A DNA stretch of 64,000 bases from Dermacentor variabilis. Its lineage: Eukaryota > Arthropoda > Arachnida > Ixodida > Ixodidae. The notes below the pieces were generated by a model. That model ran no database searches. It was not told the DNA's origin and saw only the letters and a list, made by a program, of their open reading frames with translations. Position 1 is the first letter of the stretch. Every line of letters begins with the position of its first letter. The position numbers were made by a program, and so were the translations under genes. Shown piece after piece: positions 46,336-56,799 of this stretch. The stretch spans positions 1,054,001 through 1,118,000 of the forward strand of contig NW_027460346.1 of NCBI RefSeq assembly GCF_050947875.1, read 5' to 3'.

Positions 46336-48407
46336 TATTCTGCATAAATTGTGTAATTATTAGGTATTAAACATCACCATTGCTAGATGTCACAGCGGCA
46401 CCACTTCCCAGGTTTTGAGCCACCTCTAGTAGAACGAACAAGTGATCTTTTTTCATGAAGTGGATTGGCTTCCCACATGACATCATTAAGAATACGCAAA
46501 GCAAGCCTCCTCATTAAGCTTATTTTTAGTAGGATATGAAGGCACAGTAATTGATGTACCTGTAAAAGTAAACACACTAATGTAAGACATGTAGATGTTT
46601 CTTGAGTCCAATGGTAGACTTGCCTGAGATAGCAGATTGTCTGCCACTGTTGTCTACACACATACTATTGACTAAGAAAGTTTACGGACCACGGGATCTC
46701 AGAAAACGCTAAATATCCGAGCAGCCTTTAAAAGTAGCCAGTAAAACCGTACATCACAATGTTCGCATATACTAGTAGAGTCTGGAAATGGGAATACCAG
46801 GCTTCGTTTTGAGGCTGCGGAGATATTCAGCTTTTTGCGAGATCCCTCCATTCGTTAACTTTTTGGGTCGATAATACATTTGTATGTGTGTGGTAGGGAA
46901 GGTATGAATTAGAAAGTTTCCCCAAAAAATCAGGGCTTTGCTATAGATGTGCCAGGCTGTAGATGTGCAGGCAAAAAGTGAAAAAGAATGCAATAATGTT
47001 TAACAATAGCACAGTGACAACAGCAACCAAAGCAAAGCAGCAGAGGGGTACATGTGGTGGCAGAAACTTGCACTGTATCTATTGCACTTATATTCTTGTA
47101 CTGCAGGTGAGTGCAGAGAGTAAGTTACCGCGACTGCACACTGTACAAAACATAAGCGCTCTATGTAAACTTCGTTTTGAGGCCTTCATCACCACAATAA
47201 CAAAAAAAAGCTGCATCTCTAAGTGACACAGGAACACACTAGGTTCAAGTAAACTGCAAGTAGCCAACACTACTGTCATTGTACGATGTTGTGTCCAATG
47301 AGGCAGGACATAGCCAAGGCCACATAGAATAAAAGTGACATTGGAGAGGAAAGGCTTTAGAGGAGGGTAATTTTTAACCACTTGCAGCTCTTTATATAGC
47401 ATGGTGACATGAAGCTTTTTTTGAGTAACCATTCGAGGAGAGATACTGTGTACGTGTAGGTAACACACAACTAAAATAGTTTCAGGGACCCTTTGGGTGA
47501 TGAGGTTAACATTTAGTCTTTTTTTTTCTTTATGCACCCACAAGGTTCTGTTACACATGTACAGTTTTTCCGTGAACATTTTTTTTCCTTATCAATTTGT
47601 GTTGTACCTGTTTTTTCACCAATAAACTTCCAGTTGTGAATAGGTGCTCGTGTGTGTTCCTTACTTTCCTTGTACGATTTTGTTCTGTTTTCTTTAACTT
47701 CAGTCTTTCCTCAGCGGCAATGCTGATGTCATTGTTATTGATTTCTAGTGCTTTAAGCTAATATGGCCAGTCCTACACAATAGAGAAAAAGTGAAATAAA
47801 GAAATGCGCAAGATATGCATGCTGGGATGTGAAGTGATTGCTTACGATGGGGCAGGGTGGACACCTTAGGGAATGATGGCTGGAACAATGTTATAATTAT
47901 TTTCTTTTTCACACTTTCTCATTGGTCTCAGCAGCATTCTGCTTACATTATCATCAGCAGGTCTACCAGTAAATGATAAACAAATTCTGACATTATACCA
48001 GCTAATAACTGCCTTGCTCAAGATGGACAACTGAGCTATTTCATGATAGGAGTGTTTGAAAACTTGCATCAATACTGACTGAACGAAATGCTATTTTGCT
48101 TCAGCTACCTAGAAAGAACTAGCATTATTGGGGTTGATCTCTTGATATGTCTTATGGTAAATGAATGGAGGTGCATTTGCCCATTTAGAATGAGAATAGT
48201 GGAAATTAATGGGACATTGAAAAGACACTTCAATATTCCGACGGTTGTTACAATTATGAAGGGGATGACAGTTCCCGTAGCATTACTGTTCTGCTTACCA
48301 TTTAAAAGTTACCAGCTTACTGCTGTGGTTTGGACATTAAACTCTACATTCGACCTCACATTGGGTGTTGTTGTTGCACCTGCCTTGAACCCCACCCTTT
48401 CCATGCA
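46336..48407. other. Stretch without firmly supported gene
   Basis: A 163-codon minus-strand ORF at 47088-47579 has no motif. AATAAACTTCCAGTTGTGAA with CTCGTGTGTGTTCC near 47620-47660 resembles the tail that follows the PLE at 42185 and may be a PLE 3' end. An open minus-strand frame at 46385-46559 beginning after TTTACTTTTACAG could be an exon (RRLALRILNDVMWEANP). Confidence 0.35.
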
Positions 48408-48409
48408 TA

Positions 48410-49690
48410 TGAGGTGTGTTGAAAAAGAAACCGAACTTTTGCTATAACAGCTTTGCTGCTTATGGTACATCTTCAGTGCTGTCCCCTTCAAAGTAGTCCC
48501 CTCTACTGGCAATGCACTCTTCCCATCTTTTCTTCCATTTTTTGGAAAGCCTCCTGGAATGCAATTTCTGGAATGGCATGCAGGTCTCTTCTCGCATTGT
48601 CCTGGATCTCCTCTAGGATTTGGAAAGGGTCTAGGTCCGGAGAATATGGTGGGTGGGGCACAAAAGGAGTGTGGTGTTTCGCTAAGTAGCTGCAGACAAG
48701 GAGCCACATGTGAGCCAGGGCATTGTCATGATGCAACATTCAAGCCTGATTTTCCCACAATTCAGGCCTCCTACTGCACACACAATCTCTCAAACATGTT
48801 AGGGTTCCCTGGCAAACTTTTTTGTTTACCATCTAACCATGTGGCACAAATTCCTGATGGGCAATGCCTTTGCAGTCAAAAAACACAACCAACATCACTT
48901 TCATTTTTGACCGACTCATGCGTGCTTTTTTTGGACGAACAGAACCTTTGGCCACCCACTGCGACGACTGCACTTTCGTTTCAACATTGTAGGCATAAAC
49001 CCATGTCTCATCGCCTGTTATGATGTTCTTAAGAAAGTTTTCATCGTCATTGGCAGCGGCAAGCATTTCCTGGCTTATTTCAACACGGGTCTGCTTCTGT
49101 GCACCAGACAACAAACGTGGCACAAATTTTGCACTGACACGACGCATCCCAAGTTTGTCACTCAAAATTTCATGACATGATCCTACGCTGATACCCACGT
49201 CATCAGCGGCTTTTCAAACAGTCAAACAACGATTTCCACGAATCATAATTCGAACTCTCTCGATGTGGTCATCATCTGTGGATGTGGAAGGTTGTCCAGG
49301 CTTGGGATCGTTACCGACCAACATTCTTCCCTCTTCAAAACGCTTGAACCAATCATAGCACTGCGTGCGACTCATATAGTCCTCCCCGTATGCTTGGCTA
49401 AGCAACTGAAATGTCTCTGTGAAAGTTTTCCCAAGTTTATAGCAGAACTTCACACACACACACTGTTCTTCCAATTCCTTCATTGTCACTTTGGCACCAA
49501 TCCGAAGAGCAGCTTGTTCATGTGCTCACTTCAGCGGCTGTAGCTAGCCAAATAACAGCCAGAGCGAAACGCAGCGAATGGCAGTTTGTTGTCTAAACCT
49601 GCCGCTACATGCGCTCAGTAGCCGCAGCGCGCTCCCTCTGCTGATTGGCACGCTATTTCAAATGTTCGGTTTCTTTTTGAACCCACCTTG
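48410..49690 (-). mobile_element. Mariner transposon, full length with TIRs and TA duplication
   Basis: The 1281-bp element starts TGAGGTGTGTTGAAAAAGAA and ends, in reverse complement, CAAGGTGGGTTCAAAAAGAA. The terminal inverted repeats are about 27 bases with AAAAAGAAACCGAAC in common. TA flanks it at 48408-48409 and 49691-49692. The length is that of a standard mariner. The single minus-strand transposase frame is inactivated. Confidence 0.95.
48503..49489 (-). pseudogene. Mariner transposase, inactivated
   Basis: The frame stays the same throughout but has in-frame stops TGA at 49214-49216 and TAG at 48833-48835. Order: N-terminal helix-turn-helix (VCVKFCYKLGKTFTETFQLL, CYDWFKRFEEGR), then ITGDETWVYAYNVETK with the first catalytic Asp, then HHDNALAH with the second, then PHPPYSPDLDPF. 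The third Asp of the D,D34D triad, normally a few residues after SPDL, is lost: the sequence jumps to ILEEIQDNAR, an in-frame deletion of roughly 20 residues. The real start may lie slightly upstream of the ATG at 49489. The element cannot make active transposase. Confidence 0.95.
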
Positions 49691-49692
49691 TA

Positions 49693-50929
49693 TATATTAC
49701 TGTACACACACACACACACACAAAAACCTTGAGTCGTAAGTGAGCACTGTGTCTGTCCCCTTTCCTTTTCCAATCAGTTGACACTGTTTTTGTTCTAAAT
49801 ACCTTCTAGGTAGTAGGCCATCAAGAAACTGTCTTGAAAGTGCCCTATATTATCTGTGTTGTAGAGTCCAGTTTGTCAGTCCACCTAAATTTAGCATTGT
49901 TTATAAATTCTGCTTAAGTGCTTCAAGATTTTATGTATTCTGTACACTTCTGCAGGTCAACACGACCACATATTTCATGTAAGTAAAAGTTACTATGCAG
50001 AAAATGCTTGTTTTATTTGAAGACTAAGCAGTTTAAGTGATAATGCATGTCCTGACTAGGTAAAGTTAATGGAAAGTGACCAAACATATTTTTCATGAAA
50101 GAAAGGCTATGTATATGTACTACAGGTAATACAAACCTCTATTTGCATGCCGCTGCTATAGCTCCCATGACCAGTGTGACTTGCTTTCTGTAAGCAGTAC
50201 AGGCTGTACAGAGCTGTCAAGTCAGCTAGTCTTTAGCCTATCTAGATTGCTTTCCTGGTGCTTTCATGTATACAAACCAGAAGGCCGCCTTCTACAGTAT
50301 TATGCTGAAGATTATAAACGGTTGCCTGACACTTTGCCTTGCAATGTTCACAGGCATTCGGCTTACCAGGAGGCATCATTTGTGTTGGCAACAGTAGGTG
50401 AGAGGTAAATAAAAAGTAAAGTACACATTAATTTAAAAGCCTTCATCTTCACTACATTGTGCAACATGATGCCTTTCCAAAGGAATGTAGCCAGTGCCAT
50501 CTGCAAGCACATTGCTCACCAGCTGCAGTGGCTTCATATCGACACAGGTGACACGCAAAGACATCATTGTGCTTGAAGTGAGGTGCATGTAAAGCACCAC
50601 AATCCAATAAAACTGCTCATCTTTTATACATGTACTGCGTTTTTGCCCCCACTTTGAGGATGACATGATGAGCCTGAATGCCATCAGCCATCCCATACAA
50701 AAACTGTCCCAACTTTCATTCAAATGACTCAACCTAACTGTGATAGGCTAGCAATTTTCTTGTTTGGATATGCTGTTCAGTTTGTGCATGTTATAGTGCA
50801 GGCATACCACCAATTGAGTTAAGCATTGTGAAAATCAAGTACACTACATTGCCTGCTTAAGCACATGAACATTAAGCAACAAAATCTTTTTCTGCTCATG
50901 CAGTGACCTACAGCTGCAAAGAAAGACAC
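49693..50929. other. Stretch without supported gene
   Basis: A short (AC)n run lies near 49705-49724. GAGTCGTAAGTGAGCACTGT next to it resembles PLE-type tails. No coding sequence is supported; a 99-codon minus-strand ORF at 50433-50732 lacks motifs. Confidence 0.35.
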
Positions 50930-52655
50930 AAAGACAGTGCAGACGTGTAGGTAATATCAAGTTTTGATGCAGACATAGTAAGCTGTGGTGAAGAATGAAG
51001 TGTAATCTGTGTTTCCACTTCTGCATGAATTTTGTGGAATAAACCATTGCAAAATGAATGTGTGGCATCAGCAACAGATAGCCAGGCACTATCACAAAAA
51101 GAAGCAAAATAATGCTGGGGAGTGGTTGTCGAAAGTTGCAGGTTCTGGAGGAGAGAGACAAAACGACAAGACTGCATCAATCAATTGGACATGACTGAAG
51201 GCATGCACGGTATGTCGAGCAAGAAGCGGATAGAAGGAGTATTAAGGAAACGCATGAAGGAGAAGTCCGACAGTGTGTGAAGGCAAGAGCATCACATAAA
51301 AAGAAAAATTTGAAGAAAGTAGCAAATGAATAAGGAGATCGGATGCCAAGGAGCAAGCATTTTCTGCTAGAAATGTTATTGCTCTCCTGTTCGCCACATA
51401 AGCATTGCGGATTAAACGAAGTCTCACTGTTTCGTGCAATGCGTTTGTCACTGGCTGACCACAAATGAATCGCTGTGTAATGAGCATTAAAAATTTCTTT
51501 TCAGCTCCTACTTTGTGATTGATGAGCCGGCTGTGTTTATATAGGTGCGGATCCACCTCCAGAGGGTCATCACAGAATTGCATTTTTTTTACAGGAGCGT
51601 GGACGCCTGCATAAATAGTGTTTTTTGACTGACTGCACATGTTACCAGGCTTTTTATCAATCTTTTAAATCACCCACACAGGCGTACGTTATGCTCTTCA
51701 TTTAGTACAGAGGGTTAAACATCGAAAAAATGATGCAGCTCAAATAGGTTGAACGTGTATGCGTTTTCTATCCGCAGTGACGGACAACATGGCTCGAGCG
51801 TTGAATACCGTTTGCCTAAAGCCAGCTTCGAAGCCAGCAATGAAGCATGCGCATTGTATTGCGGCAAAGTATACCAAGAGTGAAAGCGGCCACTATGATA
51901 TACGTGCCCACTTGCCGTCACGTCTCCTGCCGCAGTACAAGCACGGAGACGCCGAACAAGTGTACTGGCAGGCATTCAGAGTATTTCGCATGCGGTTGTA
52001 GCGATCTGAGCCCTTGTTTCGTCCACACAGAGCGCCCCGTATATGAGCTAGACATCGTAACAGCCGGGATTATTCAACGATCTACGGCTCAGATTGCATG
52101 GCGACGCAAGTACACACATACACATACAGAGTACAAAATTTTTATTCCCACGAATCTCCAAGTGTGTTGTATGCTCAGCTACATTAAGAACTAATGCATC
52201 GGCACGGCAGTTATCATAAACTGTTTCCGTTCCCGCAATTCCCCTGCAGTGTGTGGTATGCTGACCTTGATCAACGACGCTAATGAACAATGCATCGGCA
52301 CGACGTAATGCTTTGCCACTAAAGTCATCCGAGAAGACACCTCACTTCCAAAAGTATCCCCTTGCGACTACAAAATTTAATATGCTACCGTCGCAACAAA
52401 ATAGCAACAAACTCGCCTCGGACGCGGCTTTTTCGCCTTGCCGGTCACGCATCCTGTCGATTCTCTGCAGCAAGCTCGGCTAGGGACAAACGGAGCAAAC
52501 GGTTTTCTTCCCCGTAGTACCTAAATGACGAGAAATTTTGAGCACCTAAAGTCCCCACATTTCTCTCTCGCAACCACTGCTCCTCGCGCGTGCGCAGAAA
52601 GAGCGGTGAAATCCAATTTCGATGTGCTCGTGCTGCTTCAGTACCTGGTGATGCT
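50930..52655 (-). repeat. Gene-5'-end-like unit, inverted copy of 21780-24150
   Basis: The reverse complement of this block aligns in order with 21780-24150 (see landmarks there). It lacks the 445-base insertion. The boundary near 52655 lies close to CGATGTGCTCGTGCTGCTTC. The boundary near 50930 follows ATATCAAGTTTTGATGCAGA. The copies lie about 27 kb apart in inverted orientation. Confidence 0.8.
51242..51640 (-). CDS. Open frame kept in the inverted copy, unknown protein
   Basis: A 132-codon minus-strand frame contains MQFCDDPLEVDPHLYKHSRL, INHKVGAEKKFLMLITQRF and ETVRLRLIRNAYVANRRAIT. In the paralogue near 23010-23225 the same frame begins (GDPLEVDPYLRKHSRL) but is broken by small indels near 23115. 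The N-terminal two thirds look like real protein; the last 40 residues look like read-through. Upstream AAACACTATTTATGCAG could act as an acceptor. No family is recognised, and it may belong to a transposon. Confidence 0.3.
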   Translation of the reverse strand: MCSQSKNTIYAGVHAPVKKMQFCDDPLEVDPHLYKHSRLINHKVGAEKKFLMLITQRFICGQPVTNALHETVRLRLIRNAYVANRRAITFLAENACSLASDLLIHLLLSSNFSFYVMLLPSHTVGLLLHAFP

Positions 52656-52999
52656 ATGCCGATGCTGCTGCAGGTTTCGCCGGGCTCACAATACTCATAT
52701 TAGGTCGCAGTTGAGCTGAATGACCCACAAGGAGTCGTAAAATATGTTTTTGAAATATAAAAACAAATTTTAAGCTAAAATTATTGTGTTTTCTTGCAAT
52801 ATGTAACACATTGCTTAACGTGGCCGTTAAGCGAAGGCTAGACTGCCTTGAACATGGCAAGCTAGCAACACTGCGCCGCCGTGACGAGACGCGCGGTTAC
52901 GCGCGGCAACTCGTGCATCGTTTGGGTGCGCGCCCTCTTCCTCCGTCGGGCGCGACGCGACGTCGAGTCACCGCGGCGTGTGCGGATGCATTGAAACTC
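52656..52999. other. Stretch without supported gene
   Basis: AT-rich to about 52800, then strongly GC-rich (CGCGACGCGACGTCGAGTCA near 52950). The GC-rich part may be the left portion of the LTR relic that follows. Confidence 0.35.
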
Positions 53000-53328
53000 G
53001 TACGTCTGGTTGAGCCTTAAGACCCGTGAGACGGCGCCGCAAAACACTTTCTTCCAGGAGTTCCACCGCTTTAAACAAACCGTGTCGGTGACGGCGAATC
53101 CACTAACAATACTTGGTTCGCCGATGCGTGTAGACATCTCGGCGCCGTTCGGTGGGGACTGTCGTACTGTTGACCTTACAAAGCAAGTCGCCGCCATAGA
53201 CATCGCGGCGCCGATGGCCTGTTGACACGGCGCATTGTTGTTTTTACAAAGTCAGTCATCGCAGCGGGCCAGGCAGGTTTCGTCGGTCGCTTCTATAGTT
53301 CGCCAGCCCCCGCAGGCCGTTCGTAACA
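53000..53328 (-). repeat. Partial LTR related to 35521-36239
   Basis: Minus-strand reading starts TGTTACGAACGGCC at 53328. It shares GAGACGGC(G/A)CCGCAAAA at 53028/35940, CTTCCAGGAG, CACTAACAATACTTG at 53100/36004 and CATCTCGGC with the LTR at 35.5-36.2 kb. The 3' end (CCTTCAACA) is not found, so this is a truncated or diverged solo LTR. Confidence 0.6.
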
Positions 53329-53920
53329 ACGCTGCGACTGACTTTCATGGCGTTGATCCTGTGCTAAACTACACCTGGTTACGCAAGAAGTTAACGCATG
53401 TGGCGACAGGGGTTGAAGTTATGACGCACACACGGTAGCTTCCATCATTAAACGTCCTATCTCGTCTCCTGCGAACTACGAAGACATGCGTGAGCACATG
53501 TTCACGATAAATACAAAACGAATTACGGCTGTACAGCTCATTTCTTTCACAGGACTAAGTAGGCCATCTGCTCAATAGTGGCTAAACGCCATTTCACGCG
53601 ACTGTCTTAGTCACAAGTAAGCGGAAAACGTACACTGACATGATTGCAGTGGACATAAACGTGCGAGGAGTTCATGCGGGCCCAGAGTAGATTTTAACGA
53701 AGACGACACGTTTTTACCCCGCGAAATATGCGGGTTATTTGTCATGAGAGCACAACTCAGACCCACTTGAACCATGCGACATTCAGCATGCATAATCCGT
53801 CGTTACCTACAGAAAGTATGCAAAGTATGCTTAAATTACGCCTTTAGGCATGCTTATATACATTCTTGCACTCAAGCTTCTTATATACCTTGCGATTTAT
53901 CATTTGATTACGTGCGTAAA
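53329..53920. other. Stretch without supported gene
   Basis: No gene seen. It lies downstream of the M13 gene on the minus strand. Confidence 0.35.
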
Positions 53921-53926
53921 TTTATT
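53921..53926 (-). terminator. Polyadenylation signal of the M13 gene
   Basis: TTTATT on the plus strand is AATAAA on the minus strand, about 140 bases after the stop codon of the M13-like frame. It is the nearest exact hexamer in a sensible position, giving a short 3' untranslated region. Confidence 0.55.
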
Positions 53927-54063
53927 GTATCCCATGTCATCGGTTCTATAGACAAAATCCGATCAGTAAGCATCAATAATATAGAAATAGTTAGCGCCAC
54001 GAACACTCGAAGACTGTTCGCAAATGCAAGAAAAAGTGCGAAATAGTGACACAGTGCCGATGG

Positions 54064-56127
54064 CTAGTTGAAAAAAGAGCATCTTGTCTCCGGGTTCATC
54101 GGATCCCGGGGAGCACATTTGAAGGCCCGGGCGAAGTTCGCGAAGTTCGCGACGGCCTTGTTGCAGTCACCCCTTATCGAGCCGAAGGTTGGCGACAGGT
54201 TGCAGAGATTGAGGCAGACAGTGATGAAGAACACTTGGTCCTCGTTAAAAGCCATGGTTACGCGGCCGGGATGCGGCGTATCACCAGGCGCCATCTCGTA
54301 AGCGGCGTGTGCCACTTCTAGCGCCGGAACTTCCGGAAAGAGACTCTTGCCTGAAGAGGACCCGTGGCACAAGGTCGACCTGTTGGCGATCGCTTCACTC
54401 CACCCCTTCGGAGCCCACGAGTGGACATTTCCGTTAGCGTCCACTCTGAGACCTCCTGGGTCTAAAGCTTTCACCAGCTGTAAAGCGTACGAGAAACCCA
54501 GCCCGCCATAAAGCATGGCTTTTGTGCCTTGCCCCGAGTACGCAGGCATGCGCAGAGCTGCCGCCGATATGAGCACTCTGTTCATGATATAGTCATACCG
54601 AAACAGCGGTTGCATAAAGCTTAGCGGGTAATCCTGGACCTCTTCGTACCTTGGTTGCTCTCGCAGGACACGTTTGGCTTTCATGCTATTCACCCAGTGC
54701 TCGACCACGGAGGACTCGTTGGACGAGAAATTGGCGTACATGGCGGTCAGGCCTTCGTCGGTTAATAAGTCTTTGGGTGGCCAGAGGACGACTGTGCTGC
54801 TCTGAAGCTTTAACGATGCGGCGCGCGTGAACGATTCATCAGCGAACCACGGAAGGGCGGACACTTTGTTCCGCGCCAGCTGCGTCACGAGGCCAATATA
54901 GCCACTGACTGCCTTTCTAGACTGCGCCGTAAAAATTGTAAGAGCCACGAGTGATCTGATGAGCAGCTTGTACGACATTTCAACTCGTGTGGAGCAAAGC
55001 CTGCGGCGCCTCACCATGGAATGCCAAGTACCGTCCGTGCTTATCGGCAGAAGGCTGCGGTCTTCAAGCGGAGCAAAGGCTTGAATGAACAACCAGGAAA
55101 TGTGCAGTAACAGAGAACGCCTGTCAAACTTGGAAAATAGCTTGCCCACAGCCTCGAGGAGGGCCACGTCGCTTGCAACGATGCGATCTGACAGACCGTA
55201 ACCGCCTTGCACCCGTGCGTTCGCGTTTAGCTCTTCTATCCATCGCTGTGACGACAGATTAGTCGTAATATTGGCTATGTCTTTTAGCAAGAACTCACAA
55301 GGTGCGGCTACATCTTTATCAAAAACTTGCAGAAGCTCGGCAAGCACGTTCTGCTCGACATTCTCGATTCTCTCAATTTCTTCCTCACTGCGTCGGGGCT
55401 GGCGCACCGCGAAAGCGTCGTGGAACCGATTCCAGTAGGAGACGACGCCCTCCGCTTTGATTGCCGTTTCTTTATAGGCGCCCCACAGCGGAGCAAAGTT
55501 ACCCGATGCGATTATCAAAATATGCGGCGCTCTTTGAGGCGTCCTCCGTGCTTTCAGCTGAAACCAGACATCGAGTCGCCAGTTGTACGCAAGGTCCACA
55601 AGGACGCCCAGTGGACTGGCGTTAGGGAGTGGCTCGTCCGGCCACGGTATCTTTCTGTCGAGCATGAACTGCCTCAACAACGCCGCCGAAGACCCGCTAG
55701 CGCTGCTGTTGGTAAGACAAGCCTCGAACATTGCCTGCGCCTTCCTTGCGGCCGCAAAATGTTTGGGGCCTTCGACGATCATTGTGTGGAAGACGTTAAA
55801 CCACTCCTGGATAGCGTACGTGGCCAGGGCCGAGCCGTATGCATAAGGGTCGCTCGATGGCTTCCACTTGGAGCAGACGTACGCCTCGAAGTCGCTGCAC
55901 GGATTCACCGTCCAATTGACGTTCACCAAAAAGAGTTGCGCATAGCCACGGCACTGGGGGTTTCGACACATGCCGTCGTCCCGCTCCTGGTACCACGGAT
56001 GAAGCGTCGATCGAATGTAGGCCACCAGCGCGGTGATCACCAGCACCATTGCCAAGCATGCCACAGCCATGGCCAACACCACCCGCGGACCGACGGCAGC
56101 CGGTTCGGCAGACGCCGCGTCTGCAAG
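54064..56127 (-). CDS. M13-family (neprilysin/ECE-like) type II membrane protein, large 3' exon; zinc-site residues lost
   Basis: One uninterrupted frame of about 687 codons ends in TAG. There is no in-frame ATG at its beginning. The minus strand reads CGCTTCTTCATTGCAG|CTTGC, a good acceptor, so a short upstream exon must supply the start. Residues 18-40 (counted from the first in-frame TTG codon) form a transmembrane anchor. Then comes the M13 N-terminal signature CRNPQCRGYAQLFLVNVNWT with NPCSDFEAYVCSKW; the end PMNPETRCSFFN is the family C-terminus. M13 enzymes cleave peptides outside the cell using HExxH and GENxAD. Here the HExxH position reads YALQLVKAL (about 549-557) and the GENxAD position FPEVPA (about 599-604), so zinc ligands and the catalytic Glu are gone. 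The intact frame over 2 kb suggests a selected, non-enzymatic protein, perhaps a binding or decoy receptor (inference). Confidence 0.9.
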   Translation of the reverse strand, partial: LADAASAEPAAVGPRVVLAMAVACLAMVLVITALVAYIRSTLHPWYQERDDGMCRNPQCRGYAQLFLVNVNWTVNPCSDFEAYVCSKWKPSSDPYAYGSALATYAIQEWFNVFHTMIVEGPKHFAAARKAQAMFEACLTNSSASGSSAALLRQFMLDRKIPWPDEPLPNASPLGVLVDLAYNWRLDVWFQLKARRTPQRAPHILIIASGNFAPLWGAYKETAIKAEGVVSYWNRFHDAFAVRQPRRSEEEIERIENVEQNVLAELLQVFDKDVAAPCEFLLKDIANITTNLSSQRWIEELNANARVQGGYGLSDRIVASDVALLEAVGKLFSKFDRRSLLLHISWLFIQAFAPLEDRSLLPISTDGTWHSMVRRRRLCSTRVEMSYKLLIRSLVALTIFTAQSRKAVSGYIGLVTQLARNKVSALPWFADESFTRAASLKLQSSTVVLWPPKDLLTDEGLTAMYANFSSNESSVVEHWVNSMKAKRVLREQPRYEEVQDYPLSFMQPLFRYDYIMNRVLISAAALRMPAYSGQGTKAMLYGGLGFSYALQLVKALDPGGLRVDANGNVHSWAPKGWSEAIANRSTLCHGSSSGKSLFPEVPALEVAHAAYEMAPGDTPHPGRVTMAFNEDQVFFITVCLNLCNLSPTFGSIRGDCNKAVANFANFARAFKCAPRDPMNPETRCSFFN

Positions 56128-56647
56128 CTGCAATGAAGAAGCGCGGTATAGTTAGGCGGTGCCGATCGAGGAGCAAGTTTAGTCCTTCTGCTGGGCATAT
56201 ATACTGTCTCAGCACTATACAGAAGGAATAGTAAGTTGCTAGATCCAAGCCAGACTTTATTTACTTATTTATTTATTTATTTGTTTGTTTGTTTATTTAT
56301 TTAGCAAACGGTCGTTGTTACCAACTAGCCGAAACCTGCGACAGATGTGTTGTTTTTGTTGTTGTCGGATACGTGTAAGATATTCGCGTCCACACGCAGC
56401 ACTGGTTGCTCCCATTCTCTGGCATAGCGAACTTGCATAAAGAAATGGCACAAATGTTACGCAAACAACAACGAATCTATTACAGAAACACTAGTCCTAG
56501 AGTTCACAACCGTCGCTGGGCAGGTGCAAACGAGGTCGGCATCCTGTTTGTATATCATCTGCATCCACAAAGCGAGGAGACGTACCGTTCTCTTTTTTTT
56601 TTCCAAGATGGCAAACCTATTGATTCTACAAGAGACCATAGCGGGAG
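56128..56647. other. Upstream flank or intron of the M13 gene with simple repeat
   Basis: Holds the acceptor of the M13 exon (56128-56129 on the minus strand) and a TTTATTTA/TTTGTTTG run at 56256-56303. The missing first exon is not identified here. Confidence 0.5.
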
Positions 56648-56720
56648 AGGGCCCCTGCGGATTAGTTTTGACCAACTGAACTTAGAACACACCTAAATCT
56701 AAGCACACAAGCGAGCACAA
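56648..56720 (-). repeat. Ruka-like SINE fragment
   Basis: CTGCGGATTAGTTTTGACCA and ACACACCTAAATCTAAGCAC correspond to the SINE body in minus orientation (compare CTCCGGAAATTTCGACCACC and GTGCACCTAAATCTAAGTAC at 56.9 kb). It is short and diverged. Confidence 0.55.
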
Positions 56721-56799
56721 GACGGTTGAAGTACACATCGTTAACGGAGCACTAACACGACTGTTCTTCTCAACCTTTAATATGTCATGCTCGTGCATT

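Noticed and set aside
47088..47579. 163-codon minus-strand ORF
   Set aside because: No motif or splice context, hydrophobic patches typical of AT-rich chance frames, and it starts beside a T run. Not called as a gene.
55327..56136. 269-codon plus-strand ORF
   Set aside because: It is the antisense shadow of the M13-like exon. The minus-strand frame has clear family motifs; the plus-strand one has none.
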